DNA from: Pseudomonas sp. UBA5706
GTDB taxonomy: Bacteria; Pseudomonadota; Gammaproteobacteria; Pseudomonadales; Pseudomonadaceae
Reading direction: 5' to 3'
Assembly (NCBI RefSeq): GCF_002419965.1
Contig: NZ_DIHC01000007.1
Coordinates: 1-64,000 of the forward strand
Length of the DNA: 64,000 nucleotides
Shown here one piece after another: positions 1 to 8,105 of this stretch (within the stretch, counting starts at the first letter, position 1; every line of letters starts with the position of its first letter). The notes beneath the pieces were generated by a model. It was not told the origin of the DNA. It did not search any database and worked only from the letters and a program-made list of their open reading frames with translations. A program made the position numbers and the translations under genes.

Positions 1-28
1 GGCCGCCGGCCGCGCAAACTTGTGACCA

Positions 29-221
29 TGATTCTGGCCGTGGGTACGCAGACCCACGGCTACTGATTCTGGTCCTGGCCGCCAACCTCTCGCTTTTGAC
101 TCTGGCCTTAGGCCGCCAACCTCTATGGCTGTTGATCCTGGCCATAGGTCCGCAAACCTATAGCTTTGATTCTGGCCACAGGCCGGTAAACCTCCATGGC
201 TTCTGATTCTGGCCGCAGGCC
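29..221. repeat. Degenerate ~35-nt tandem repeat array
   Basis: Six units opening with a TGATTCTGG-like word begin at 29, 64, 97, 133, 167 and 204, so the spacing is 33-37 nt. Most units continue with GGCC, a short inverted pair and AACCT. In the first unit 37-45 (GCCGTGGGT) pairs perfectly with 52-60. The last unit runs straight into a REP palindrome. The first 28 bases look like the tail of another unit, so the array probably continues left of the window. Unit sequence drifts throughout, so it is not a CRISPR. Confidence 0.6.
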
Positions 222-244
222 GTGGGAGCAAGCTTGCTCGCGAT
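222..244 (+). repeat. REP-like element
   Basis: The word GTGGGAGCAAGCTTGCTCGC with its central palindrome GAGCAAGCTTGCTC is the typical Pseudomonas REP core. It directly follows the ~35-nt array. A separate inverted repeat nearby (252-262 with 308-318, 11 bp) could fold the remaining gap. I see no gene between 1 and 368. Confidence 0.7.
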
Positions 245-368
245 CTGGCGCGAAGCGGCAGCAAAACCTGAGACTTGGTGTATCAGAAAGAAGGCGATTC
301 AAATTCCGCTGCCGCTTCTTTCAGCACAGAGGCGAAATCGCGAATCACCCGACTTGCGTACGCCCATA

Positions 369-1220
369 TCACTGCGCAGGCGTGACCTCAGGCGCAGTTG
401 TCGGGGTGGTTTCTGATTCAGCGGCTGGAGTCGGTGCCGGAGCAGAATCTGCAGGGGCAGCAGACTCGGTTTTTACCGGTTCCGGTTCGGCAGGCGCTGG
501 CATTGGCTCACTGCTTTGCTCGGTCGTCGGTGTAGTCGGTGTAGTCGGTGTCGCCAATGGCGCCGCAGCCGGTGTAACAGCAGGCATCTCGGCGGGCTTT
601 TGCTCTGTCGAAGCAGCTGCCTTGGCGGGCGCCGGCTCGGGCATACCTAGATCCGTCTTCGGCTTTTCTTTGATGTGCGCAGCCTTCTTCACCTCGGGCG
701 GCAGGAAATTCTCCACCAGCGCAAAGAAGCGGTCATAGAACTTGGAAGATGCCACCGTTTCACTGGCCACCTTGACCATGGAGTCGTCCGTCGAGCCGAT
801 AGGCATCGACACCGAGCCCAGGACACCAACCCCCAGGCTGGCCGAGTTATTCACTTTTTTCAGCGCATAGCGATCCTGCAATGCGTTGGCGAACATGGTG
901 GTTTTGCCATTGGCACTGCCATCAGCAGCGCACACCACGTTAAAGCTGATTTCCATGTGGGTTTCGCCGGTTTGCTGGAAACTCTTGTGACCGGCGATCG
1001 ACTTCGGATCGCTGCTGGTGATGATGTAGCCTTGACTCAGCAATGCCCGGCGGCCAGCCTCGCAGGTGGCCGCGTCGGAGACAGGGTAGTTACGTGAGAA
1101 GGTCCCAGCGTCGTCAAAGTTTTCGTGCTCGTAGACTGTCTGCTTCTTGGACGAGCAGCCTGCGGCAGCCAGCAAGGCGAGCGCCCAGCATGCGGTACGA
1201 AAGCTTAGTAATTTAGGCAT
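369..1220 (-). CDS. DUF2242-type lipoprotein
   Basis: A 283-residue protein starting MPKLLSFRTACW. Residues 1-21 are a signal peptide ending in AAAG before Cys22, a plausible lipobox; Ser23 favours the outer membrane. Residues about 25-170 form a folded region that I associate with DUF2242. From about 175 onward the protein is low-complexity Ala/Pro/Thr/Glu, including TPTTPTTPTT, encoded by a 9-nt microrepeat near 526-549. An upstream in-frame start would add 34 residues before the signal peptide, so I chose the ATG at 1220. Function unknown. It stands alone, with a gap before aroA. Confidence 0.75.
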   Translation of the reverse strand: MPKLLSFRTACWALALLAAAGCSSKKQTVYEHENFDDAGTFSRNYPVSDAATCEAGRRALLSQGYIITSSDPKSIAGHKSFQQTGETHMEISFNVVCAADGSANGKTTMFANALQDRYALKKVNNSASLGVGVLGSVSMPIGSTDDSMVKVASETVASSKFYDRFFALVENFLPPEVKKAAHIKEKPKTDLGMPEPAPAKAAASTEQKPAEMPAVTPAAAPLATPTTPTTPTTEQSSEPMPAPAEPEPVKTESAAPADSAPAPTPAAESETTPTTAPEVTPAQ

Positions 1221-1474
1221 CAAACATCCCGGGGATAAAGGTCGACAGAACAGTGGACCGAAGAAAACGCCGGTAAGTCTGCTACAAGCCTTAAATAGGA
1301 TCAACGCAGAGTTTGCAACCACATGGATACATCAGGTTTTTCACGCACATTCGACCGAGCATAGAGCGCGCCTGACGGGCGTTTGCAGCTCGGTCGCTGA
1401 CCTTGAAGCACGACGCTGTGGCGTCATCGAGTGGCGGCAAGAATCGACTGACGGTCGTCTCCTGCAAGACGGCG

Positions 1475-2740
1475 TCAGACTCCGCCATGCTCCAGGCGCA
1501 CCCCGAGGAACTCCAGCGCGCGCCAATAACCCGGATAGGTCTTGCCAACGCAGTCGGGGTCCTGAATACGCACGCCAGAGACCTTCAGACCAGCCAATGC
1601 AAAGCACATGGCGATGCGGTGGTCGGAGTGAGTATCGATCAGCGCGTGACTGCTGGTGCCCGCCAGCCCGGGATCGGATGCCACCAGCAGGTCATCGCCC
1701 TCTACCGTCGCAAGACCTGCACGCACCTGATTCAAGCCGTCATGGAGCGCCTGAACCCGATCGCACTCCTTGACCCGCAGATTGGCCAGGTCAACGAAGC
1801 GCACCGGCGTTTCATTGAAGGCCGACAGCACCGCCAGCGTCGGGATCGCATCCTGCATTTGCGAGCCGTTAATCAGCGCGGGCATGTTCGGAAACTGCGC
1901 GATGATTTCCATCGCCCTGGCATCGGGCTGGGTGAAGGTTTCAGACGCGACGCCAAGATCGATCTTGCCAGCGGTAAGCGCCTCTGCAGCCCACAGGTAG
2001 GTGGCCGCGGAAGCATCCGGTTCGATGTGATAATCACAGGCGGTGTAGCCCGTCGGGGAAACGCGCCACAACGCTTCGTCGACAATTTCTACCTGGGCGC
2101 CAAAGGCACGCATGCAGGCGAGGGTCAAATCAATATAACCACGTGCACCGATTTCCTTGCCCGTGAGCGCGACTTCGATGGGGGCATCACCACAGGCAGC
2201 GACCATGAGCAGAGCAGAAACGTACTGGCTGGATAGGCCGCCGTCGATTTCAAAGCGCGCGGCCTTGATCGAGCCGGTGCCCTGAATGATCACTGGCGGG
2301 CATCCGCTGGCGCTCTCGGCGCTCAGGCCGCCTTGGCGCAGGGATTCGAGCAGAGGACCGATCGGACGCTTTTGCATGTAGTGGTCGCCGTCCAGGGTGA
2401 CCGTGCCATTAACCGTAGCGACCGCCGCTGTCAGAAAACGCACGGCGGTCCCGGCGTTGCCCAGGAACAACGGCCCTTCAGGGGCCTGCAGGCTGCCGCT
2501 GCTGGTGACCACGAAACTGGTGTCGTCCGGCTCATCGATGATGACGCCCATTTGCCGAAGGGCATTGGACATATGGCGGGTGTCGTCGCTTTTCAAGGCA
2601 CCACGCAAATGGCTGGTGCCCTTTGCCAGAGCCGCCAGCAGCAACGCACGGTTGGTAATCGACTTGGAGCCCGGTGGCGCGACATGCCCCGTCAACGGTA
2701 TACCCGGTGGGATCACAGTGATGGTTTGGTTCATGCCCAT
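1475..2740 (-). CDS. aroA: 3-phosphoshikimate 1-carboxyvinyltransferase (EPSP synthase), monofunctional
   Basis: Joins shikimate-3-phosphate and phosphoenolpyruvate in the cytosolic shikimate pathway, the step blocked by glyphosate. The 421-residue chain has PPGSKSITNR (Lys26, Ser27, Arg31), GNAGTAVRF (94-102), LRVKECDR and the C-terminal DHRIAM motif. ATG 2740 is chosen because GGAG lies about 9 nt upstream. In E. coli the GNAGTAMRP loop carries Pro101; here the equivalent residue is Phe102, an unusual change beside the glyphosate-sensitive site. Known pseudomonads usually carry AroA fused behind TyrA elsewhere, so this may be a second, stand-alone enzyme (inference). It lies downstream of the epimerase gene on the same strand. 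Confidence 0.92.
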   Translation of the reverse strand: MGMNQTITVIPPGIPLTGHVAPPGSKSITNRALLLAALAKGTSHLRGALKSDDTRHMSNALRQMGVIIDEPDDTSFVVTSSGSLQAPEGPLFLGNAGTAVRFLTAAVATVNGTVTLDGDHYMQKRPIGPLLESLRQGGLSAESASGCPPVIIQGTGSIKAARFEIDGGLSSQYVSALLMVAACGDAPIEVALTGKEIGARGYIDLTLACMRAFGAQVEIVDEALWRVSPTGYTACDYHIEPDASAATYLWAAEALTAGKIDLGVASETFTQPDARAMEIIAQFPNMPALINGSQMQDAIPTLAVLSAFNETPVRFVDLANLRVKECDRVQALHDGLNQVRAGLATVEGDDLLVASDPGLAGTSSHALIDTHSDHRIAMCFALAGLKVSGVRIQDPDCVGKTYPGYWRALEFLGVRLEHGGV

Positions 2741-2852
2741 GGTCCAGCTCTCCAAATTCGAAATCAGCGCCGCTTCAACAAGCCGCCAATCATGGCATTT
2801 ATCGTCACGATCTGCAGCAGCGCATTGCTTTGCCTCGTGGCAAAGTCAGCGG

Positions 2853-3806
2853 CTACGAGCGCTTCTGGCGACCGATCCGGTACTGGTTGCCGACCCTAAC
2901 CAACGATTGCAGGGTATCGACGTCTGGCTGATAACCCAGCACACGCCGTGCCTTGGCGCAATCCACCGTCAACGAACCACACAACTGCGTGTATAGATCG
3001 CCTTTGCCGACCCATCTAAGCAGCGCTGCCAACAGCAACGGCGGCACCGGCACCGACCAGCGTCGCTTCTGCATCCCCTGGGCCAGCGCTGCGAGTATCT
3101 GATCGGTCGAGACGTCCATGCCGTCGCTGGCTAAAAACAACTGCCCGGCCGCGGCGGGGTGTTGCGCCGCCAACGAAATCAGTGACGCCAGGTTCTCCAC
3201 CGAGACGATACTGCGGGCATTGCGCACCAGGGCGAAAGGATTGGGAATACCCTTGTCGACCACCTTGAGCAGGGTCCTGAAGTTGCCCGGCGCATCGGCT
3301 CCGTAGACAAGCGGCGGGCGGATGATCACCAGCTGCATGCCCGAAATGTGCAGCAGCGCTTTCAGCCCCTCCTCTGCCTCCAGCTTCGACCGCGCGTAAG
3401 CGGCGGCCGGTGCAGGCACGGAGTCCTCGGTGAAGCGCTGTTGCGCCGATTCGTTGCCATTGACCCCTATGGAGCTAACAAAGACAAAACGTCTAACGCC
3501 AGCTGCCAGCGCCAGACGCGCCAGTTGTAACGTGGCGTCGCGGTTTACCGCTCGGTACAGGTCGGGCGAGTCACCTTGCTTGTTCAGCACATGGGCCCGG
3601 CCCGCCAGGTGCACGATGCAATCGATATCGCGCAGGCTCTCGCTGATTGACGGGGCATCGGTGAAGTCTCTCGCCTGATAATCAACCCCGGCAATTGCCC
3701 CACCCCCGCTTCTGGAAATGCCCCGAACCTCATGCGCCTGACTGACGAGCCGCTCGCACAGCCGTGTGCCGATGAAGCCAGTGGCTCCCGTGACAAGAAT
3801 CCGCAT
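2853..3806 (-). CDS. NAD-dependent epimerase/dehydratase (WbpV-like sugar epimerase)
   Basis: A 317-residue extended short-chain dehydrogenase. It has the N-terminal Rossmann motif ILVTGATGFIG (3-13), the catalytic pair Tyr137/Lys141 in YARSK, and VVYGAD-like substrate-side residues. The family interconverts or dehydrates NDP-sugars. The closest type I recognise is the UDP-GlcNAc/UDP-Glc 4-epimerase group used for O-antigen sugars in Pseudomonas. ATG 3806 is preferred over an upstream in-frame start because GGGGAG lies just before it. No glycosyltransferase or other O-antigen gene is adjacent, so the pathway is not established. The 97-nt gap to aroA shows no terminator. Confidence 0.8.
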   Translation of the reverse strand: MRILVTGATGFIGTRLCERLVSQAHEVRGISRSGGGAIAGVDYQARDFTDAPSISESLRDIDCIVHLAGRAHVLNKQGDSPDLYRAVNRDATLQLARLALAAGVRRFVFVSSIGVNGNESAQQRFTEDSVPAPAAAYARSKLEAEEGLKALLHISGMQLVIIRPPLVYGADAPGNFRTLLKVVDKGIPNPFALVRNARSIVSVENLASLISLAAQHPAAAGQLFLASDGMDVSTDQILAALAQGMQKRRWSVPVPPLLLAALLRWVGKGDLYTQLCGSLTVDCAKARRVLGYQPDVDTLQSLVRVGNQYRIGRQKRS

Positions 3807-3879
3807 GACTCGCTCCCCGTGATTTGGCCAAATGATAAAGCGCACACTGCGCCTGAGGACGGCGGTTTTTCGCAGGCAA

Positions 3880-3908
3880 AAAAAAACGACCCTAAGGTCG
3901 CTTTTTTT
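3880..3908 (-). terminator. Rho-independent terminator after the tRNA cluster
   Basis: Stem CGACC/GGTCG (3887-3891 with 3896-3900) with loop CTAA. On the minus strand it is followed by eight or more T. It also has a T run on the plus side, so it could act in both directions. It lies about 40 nt beyond the last tRNA-Asp. Confidence 0.8.
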
Positions 3909-3945
3909 GTCGCTTCAAGGAGTTCAAGGGCCTTGAAGCTATGTA

Positions 3946-4022
3946 TGGCGCAGCGGACGGGACTCGAACCCGCGACCCCCGGCGTGACAGGCCGGTATTC
4001 TAACCGACTGAACTACCGCTGC
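3946..4022 (-). tRNA. tRNA-Asp (GTC), copy 1
   Basis: A 77-nt cloverleaf: acceptor stem GCAGCGG with CCGCTGC, T loop GGTTCGAGTCC and anticodon loop CTGTCAC, so the anticodon is GTC. The 3' CCA is encoded. It is identical over its whole length to the copy at 4152-4228 and is probably processed from the same transcript. Confidence 0.97.
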
Positions 4023-4151
4023 GTGTCGCACAGATTTGCACCTGTTTAACTCTTTTGAAACAAACTTCGAATGCCTGTTTCGTATAACACTGATCGATCG
4101 CTGGAATGCTTTCAATCTAACATCGGATTGCAAAACCCGATCTGGAAAATA

Positions 4152-4228
4152 TGGCGCAGCGGACGGGACTCGAACCCGCGACCCCCGGCGTGACAGGCCG
4201 GTATTCTAACCGACTGAACTACCGCTGC
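4152..4228 (-). tRNA. tRNA-Asp (GTC), copy 2
   Basis: Identical to the copy at 3946-4022, with encoded CCA and anticodon GTC. The 129-nt spacer between the copies carries no gene. It lies 72 nt downstream of tRNA-Val on the same strand, so the three probably form one transcript. Confidence 0.97.
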
Positions 4229-4300
4229 GCAGTGGTGGACTTGCGTCCTGCTGAATCTCAGTAGCCTTCAGCGTGCATTACAACTTGAAGCGCTCAACGA

Positions 4301-4376
4301 TGGTGGGTGATGACGGGATCGAACCGCCGACATTCTGCTTGTAAGGCAGACGCTCTCCCGGCTGAGCTAATCACCC
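4301..4376 (-). tRNA. tRNA-Val (TAC)
   Basis: A 76-nt cloverleaf: acceptor GGGTGAT with ATCACCC, D arm TAGCTCAGCCGGGAGA, anticodon loop CTTACAA (anticodon TAC), T arm GGTTCGATCC and encoded CCA. First gene of the tRNA cluster behind the promoter at 4398-4426. Confidence 0.97.
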
Positions 4377-4397
4377 TTTGCTTCGCTGAGGCCGCGA

Positions 4398-4426
4398 AAT
4401 TTACGCAGGTGCCGAACCTAAGTCAA
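4398..4426 (-). promoter_or_regulatory. Sigma70 promoter of the tRNA-Val/Asp/Asp cluster
   Basis: On the minus strand, -35 TTGACT (4426-4421) and -10 TAAATT (4403-4398) are separated by exactly 17 nt. The -10 lies 21 nt before the 5' end of tRNA-Val, which fits a short tRNA leader. Confidence 0.8.
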
Positions 4427-4493
4427 TAGCCTGCTTGAAGTTTTTTTAAAAAAGCCGTTTTTAGCGGGAAGCTGCAAGCTACAAGGCAGGAAC

Positions 4494-4518
4494 GAAAAAG
4501 CGAGCCATAAGGCTCGCT
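4494..4518 (-). terminator. Terminator downstream of the SDR gene
   Basis: Stem AGCGAGCC/GGCTCGCT (4499-4506 with 4511-4518), loop of four, followed on the minus strand by a T run at 4498-4494. It marks the end of the fimV-to-SDR gene run. Confidence 0.85.
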
Positions 4519-4562
4519 CTGTGTGTCACTTGCTGCTGGCAACTTGACGCTCGCAGCTGGGT

Positions 4563-5348
4563 TTACTCGACGTAGATCATCCTCTTGCTCATGCCGCCGT
4601 CGACCACAAATTCCTGTCCAGTGACGAAGCCGGCGTTCTTCGATAGCAGCCAGGCCACGATAGCGGCAACGTCTTCGACAACCCCTACCCTGCCCGTCGG
4701 GTGCTGCGCATGATCGGCGTCGGACAAGGGTTCGGTTCGACGCTGAGAAGGGTCGCGAGCGTCAATCCAGCCGGGGCTCACGGCGTTCACACGCACCTGC
4801 GGCCCAAGGCTAATCGCCAGCGCATGAGTCAGCGCCAGAAGCCCGCCCTTGCTGGCGGCATAGGCTTCAGTGTCGGGCTCGGACTGCCGCGCCCGGGTCG
4901 AACTCAAATTGACGATGCTGCCGCCGTGCGCACGCAAATAGGGTGCGCAATGCTTGGCCAGCAGCATGGGCCCGCTGAGGTTGACCGCCAGCACACGGTT
5001 CCAATGCGCCAGATCGAGGCTCTCCAGCACCGTATGATGAGGATCGGTCACCGCGGCATTGCAGACCAGCGCGTCCAGACGGCCGAACATGCCGAGTACT
5101 TCCGCAACGCCGCTGGAAACCTGCCCTTCATTGGACACGTCCATGGCGATGAAAGAAGCGTTTTCCCCCAGCACTCCGGCAACCACTTCACCGCGCTGGC
5201 GGTCCACATCGGTCAAAACCACTTGCCAGCCTTCGGTAATCAGCCAGGCAGCGATGCCCAGCCCGATCCCCCGCGCAGCGCCGGTCACCAGCGCAACGCG
5301 GCCGTTGTGCACACCGACAGCGTCCATCACCCACTCATTCACAGGCAA
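4563..5348 (-). CDS. Short-chain dehydrogenase/reductase
   Basis: A 261-residue classical SDR. It has the NAD(P) motif TGAARGIG (about 22-29), the structural motif CNAAV, catalytic Ser in LSSTRA and Tyr/Lys in YAASK, and a C-terminal FVVDGGMS. The substrate cannot be read from sequence. It begins 3 nt after the metZ stop, so it is translationally coupled to it. A second in-frame ATG at 5327 (MDAVGV) is a possible alternative start. In P. aeruginosa an SDR also follows metZ (from memory), so the pairing is conserved, but no role in methionine synthesis is shown. Confidence 0.85.
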   Translation of the reverse strand: MPVNEWVMDAVGVHNGRVALVTGAARGIGLGIAAWLITEGWQVVLTDVDRQRGEVVAGVLGENASFIAMDVSNEGQVSSGVAEVLGMFGRLDALVCNAAVTDPHHTVLESLDLAHWNRVLAVNLSGPMLLAKHCAPYLRAHGGSIVNLSSTRARQSEPDTEAYAASKGGLLALTHALAISLGPQVRVNAVSPGWIDARDPSQRRTEPLSDADHAQHPTGRVGVVEDVAAIVAWLLSKNAGFVTGQEFVVDGGMSKRMIYVE

Positions 5349-5351
5349 TGC

Positions 5352-6563
5352 TCACAATGCGGCCAGGCCACGCGCCAGATCGGCCTTGAGATCGGCAATG
5401 TCCTCCAGCCCCACCGCAACCCGGATCAGGCTATCGCGGATACCGGCCGCCTCACGCTCCTGTGGCGAAAGGCGTCCGTGGGACGTAGTGCCCGGATGCG
5501 TAATGGTGGTCTTGGTATCACCCAGGTTGGCAGTGATGGAGATCAGTCGAGTGGCATCGATAAAGCGCCATGCGCCATCCTTGCCGCCCTTGACCTCGAA
5601 GCTGACCACCGCGCCAAAGGCCTTTTGCTGCCGCTTGGCCAGATCGTGCTGCGGGTGGCTTTGCAAACCGGCGTAATGCACTTTCTCGATGCCATCCTGG
5701 TGCTCGAGCCATTGCGCCAGTTCAAGGGCGTTCTGGCAGTGGGCGCGCATGCGGATGTTCAGGGTTTCGAGGCCCTTGAGGAACAGCCAGGCATTGAACG
5801 GGCTGAGGCTTGGACCAGCAGTACGCAGAAAGCCGACGACTTCCTTCATCTGCTCGCTGCGACCCACCACCACACCGCCCATGGCGCGACCCTGGCCGTC
5901 GATAAACTTGGTCGCTGAATGCACGACCACATCGGCTCCCATGCGCAGCGGTTGCTGCAGCGCCGGGGTACAGAAGCAATTGTCGACCACCAGCATCGCA
6001 CCCTTGGCGTGAGCGATCTCGGCCAGCGCGGCGATATCGACCAGCTCGGCCAGTGGATTGGAAGGCGACTCGACGAATAGCAGTTTGGTATTGGGCTTGA
6101 TCGCCGCATCCCAACCCGACAACTCGGCCAGGGCAACGTAGTCGACCTGCACGCCAAATCGCTTGAAGTATTTCTCGAACAGGCTGATGGTCGAGCCGAA
6201 CACACTTTTTGACACCAGCACGTGATCGCCGGCGCTGCATAGGCTCATCACGGTCGCCAGGATCGCCGACATACCGGTAGACGTCGCTACGGCCTGCTCG
6301 CCTCCCTCCAGCGCCGCGATACGCTCTTCGAATGCGTGCACGGTCGGGTTGGTGTAGCGCGAATAGACGTTACCCGGCTGCTCGCCGGCAAACGTGGCAG
6401 CCGCATCAGCCGCCGTGCGGAACACGTAACTGGAGGTGAAAAACAGTGGATCGCTGTGTTCGCTCTCCGGCGTACGGTGCTGGCCGGCGCGCACGGCGAG
6501 GGTGTCGAAACCCACGCCATCCAGGTCGCTGTCCAGTCGACCGGCATCCCATTGCTGAGTCAT
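5352..6563 (-). CDS. metZ: O-succinylhomoserine sulfhydrylase
   Basis: Makes homocysteine from O-succinylhomoserine and sulfide, the direct-sulfhydrylation branch of methionine synthesis in pseudomonads. A 403-residue Cys/Met-metabolism PLP enzyme: SRYTNPTV near 68-75, VVDNCF with Asp194, and the PLP lysine Lys219 in HSATKFIDG. Length and the VATSTGMSA segment fit MetZ rather than cystathionine beta-lyase or gamma-synthase. It sits 21 nt after purF, the standard Pseudomonas arrangement. Confidence 0.93.
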   Translation of the reverse strand: MTQQWDAGRLDSDLDGVGFDTLAVRAGQHRTPESEHSDPLFFTSSYVFRTAADAAATFAGEQPGNVYSRYTNPTVHAFEERIAALEGGEQAVATSTGMSAILATVMSLCSAGDHVLVSKSVFGSTISLFEKYFKRFGVQVDYVALAELSGWDAAIKPNTKLLFVESPSNPLAELVDIAALAEIAHAKGAMLVVDNCFCTPALQQPLRMGADVVVHSATKFIDGQGRAMGGVVVGRSEQMKEVVGFLRTAGPSLSPFNAWLFLKGLETLNIRMRAHCQNALELAQWLEHQDGIEKVHYAGLQSHPQHDLAKRQQKAFGAVVSFEVKGGKDGAWRFIDATRLISITANLGDTKTTITHPGTTSHGRLSPQEREAAGIRDSLIRVAVGLEDIADLKADLARGLAAL

Positions 6564-6584
6564 GCCGCCTACTCCTTGTCTGAA

Positions 6585-8093
6585 TTAGTTGTTGTACAGA
6601 TCGATGATCGCACTGACGGCCTGAGTCTTGACCTTGGAGGCATCATTGCGCGCCTGCTCGATCTTGTTCAGGTAATGCTCGTCGATATCACCGGTCACGT
6701 ACTTGCCGTCGAAGACCGAGCAATCGAAGTTGTCGATCTTGATCTTTTTGCTGCCGCTGACCGCCTCGATCAGGTCGTTCAGATCCTGATAGACCAGCCA
6801 GTCGGCACCGATAAGGTCGGCCACGTCCTGAGTGGAGCGGTTGTGAGCGATCAGCTCGTGAGCACTCGGCATGTCGATGCCGTAGACGTTAGGAAAGCGT
6901 ACGGCCGGAGCCGCGGAACAGAAATATACATTTTTGGCGCCAGCTTCGCGGGCCATCTGGATGATCTGCTTGCAGGTGGTGCCGCGCACGATGGAGTCGT
7001 CGACCAGCATTACGTTCTTGCCACGGAACTCAAGCTCGATGGCATTGAGCTTCTGGCGCACGGATTTTTTCCGCGCAGCCTGCCCCGGCATGATGAAAGT
7101 ACGACCGATGTAGCGGTTCTTGACGAAACCTTCGCGGAACTTGACGCCCAGATGGTTGGCCAGTTCGAGGGCCGCTGTGCGGCTGGTGTCCGGAATTGGA
7201 ATGACCACGTCGATGTCATGATCAGGACGCTCGCGCAGGATTTTGTCGGCGAGCTTCTCACCCATGCGCAGACGCGCCTTGTACACCGAAATGCCGTCGA
7301 TGATCGAATCCGGGCGCGCCAGGTAGACGTGTTCGAAGATGCAAGGGGCATACTTCGGGTTGGCGGCGCACTGGCGGGTATGCAGCTTGCCGTCTTCGGT
7401 GATGTACACCGCTTCGCCAGGCGCAAGGTCGCGAATCAAGGTGAAACCCAGCACGTCCAGGGAGACGCTTTCGGAGGCAATCATGTACTCGACGCCTTCG
7501 TCGGTATGACGCTGCCCGAAGACGATCGGACGAATCGCATCCGGGTCGCGGAAACCGACGATGCCGTAACCGGTGATCATCGCCACCACCGCGTAGCCAC
7601 CACGGCAACGGTTATGCACGTCGGTGACGGCCGCGAAAATGTCCTCTTCGGTTGGCTGCAGCTTGCCGCGCACCGCCAGTTCGTGGGCGAAGACATTGAG
7701 CAACACTTCCGAGTCGGAATTGGTGTTCACATGGCGCAAATCAGATTCGTAGATCTCCTTGGCCAGTTGCTCGACGTTGGTCAGGTTGCCGTTGTGCGCC
7801 AGAGTGATGCCGTATGGCGAGTTGACGTAGAACGGCTGGGCCTCGGCGGATGTGGAACTGCCCGCTGTTGGATAACGCACGTGACCAATGCCCATGTGCC
7901 CGACCAGACGCTGCATATGGCGCTGATGGAACACATCACGGACCAGACCGTTGTCCTTGCGCAGGAATAGGCGGCCGTCATGGCTGGTTACGATACCGGC
8001 AGCGTCCTGGCCGCGGTGCTGGAGGACGGTAAGCGCGTCATACAGCGCCTGATTGACGTTCGACTTGCCGACGATACCGACGATGCCACACAT
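6585..8093 (-). CDS. purF: Amidophosphoribosyltransferase
   Basis: First committed enzyme of purine synthesis: glutamine plus PRPP gives phosphoribosylamine. 502 residues. The start is fixed by chemistry: the N-terminal nucleophile must follow the initiator Met, and ATG 8093 gives MCGIVGIVG with Cys2, whereas the upstream TTG would bury it. The glutaminase half occupies about 1-235, with GHVRYPTAG and HNGNL. The phosphoribosyltransferase half has the PRPP motif LVDDSIVRGTT near 365. It follows cvpA by 12 nt. Confidence 0.97.
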   Translation of the reverse strand: MCGIVGIVGKSNVNQALYDALTVLQHRGQDAAGIVTSHDGRLFLRKDNGLVRDVFHQRHMQRLVGHMGIGHVRYPTAGSSTSAEAQPFYVNSPYGITLAHNGNLTNVEQLAKEIYESDLRHVNTNSDSEVLLNVFAHELAVRGKLQPTEEDIFAAVTDVHNRCRGGYAVVAMITGYGIVGFRDPDAIRPIVFGQRHTDEGVEYMIASESVSLDVLGFTLIRDLAPGEAVYITEDGKLHTRQCAANPKYAPCIFEHVYLARPDSIIDGISVYKARLRMGEKLADKILRERPDHDIDVVIPIPDTSRTAALELANHLGVKFREGFVKNRYIGRTFIMPGQAARKKSVRQKLNAIELEFRGKNVMLVDDSIVRGTTCKQIIQMAREAGAKNVYFCSAAPAVRFPNVYGIDMPSAHELIAHNRSTQDVADLIGADWLVYQDLNDLIEAVSGSKKIKIDNFDCSVFDGKYVTGDIDEHYLNKIEQARNDASKVKTQAVSAIIDLYNN

Positions 8094-8105
8094 GCGACAC
8101 AACCC

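Noticed and set aside
29..244. CRISPR array
   Set aside because: The period is near 35 nt, but every unit drifts along its full length. There is no constant repeat with unique spacers, and no cas gene is present.
2763..2852. A possible C-terminal gene remnant between the epimerase gene and aroA
   Set aside because: About 30 in-frame codons end in IGGLLKRR and a stop, but there is no start, no ribosome binding site and no recognisable homology.
3946..4376. Genomic island inserted at the tRNA genes
   Set aside because: The tRNAs are intact with no integrase, direct repeat of a tRNA 3' end or shift in gene content on either side.
6336..7970. A 544-codon open frame on the plus strand
   Set aside because: It lies opposite purF and metZ, whose motifs and lengths are unmistakable. 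High GC leaves long antisense frames open; its protein shows no recognisable domain.
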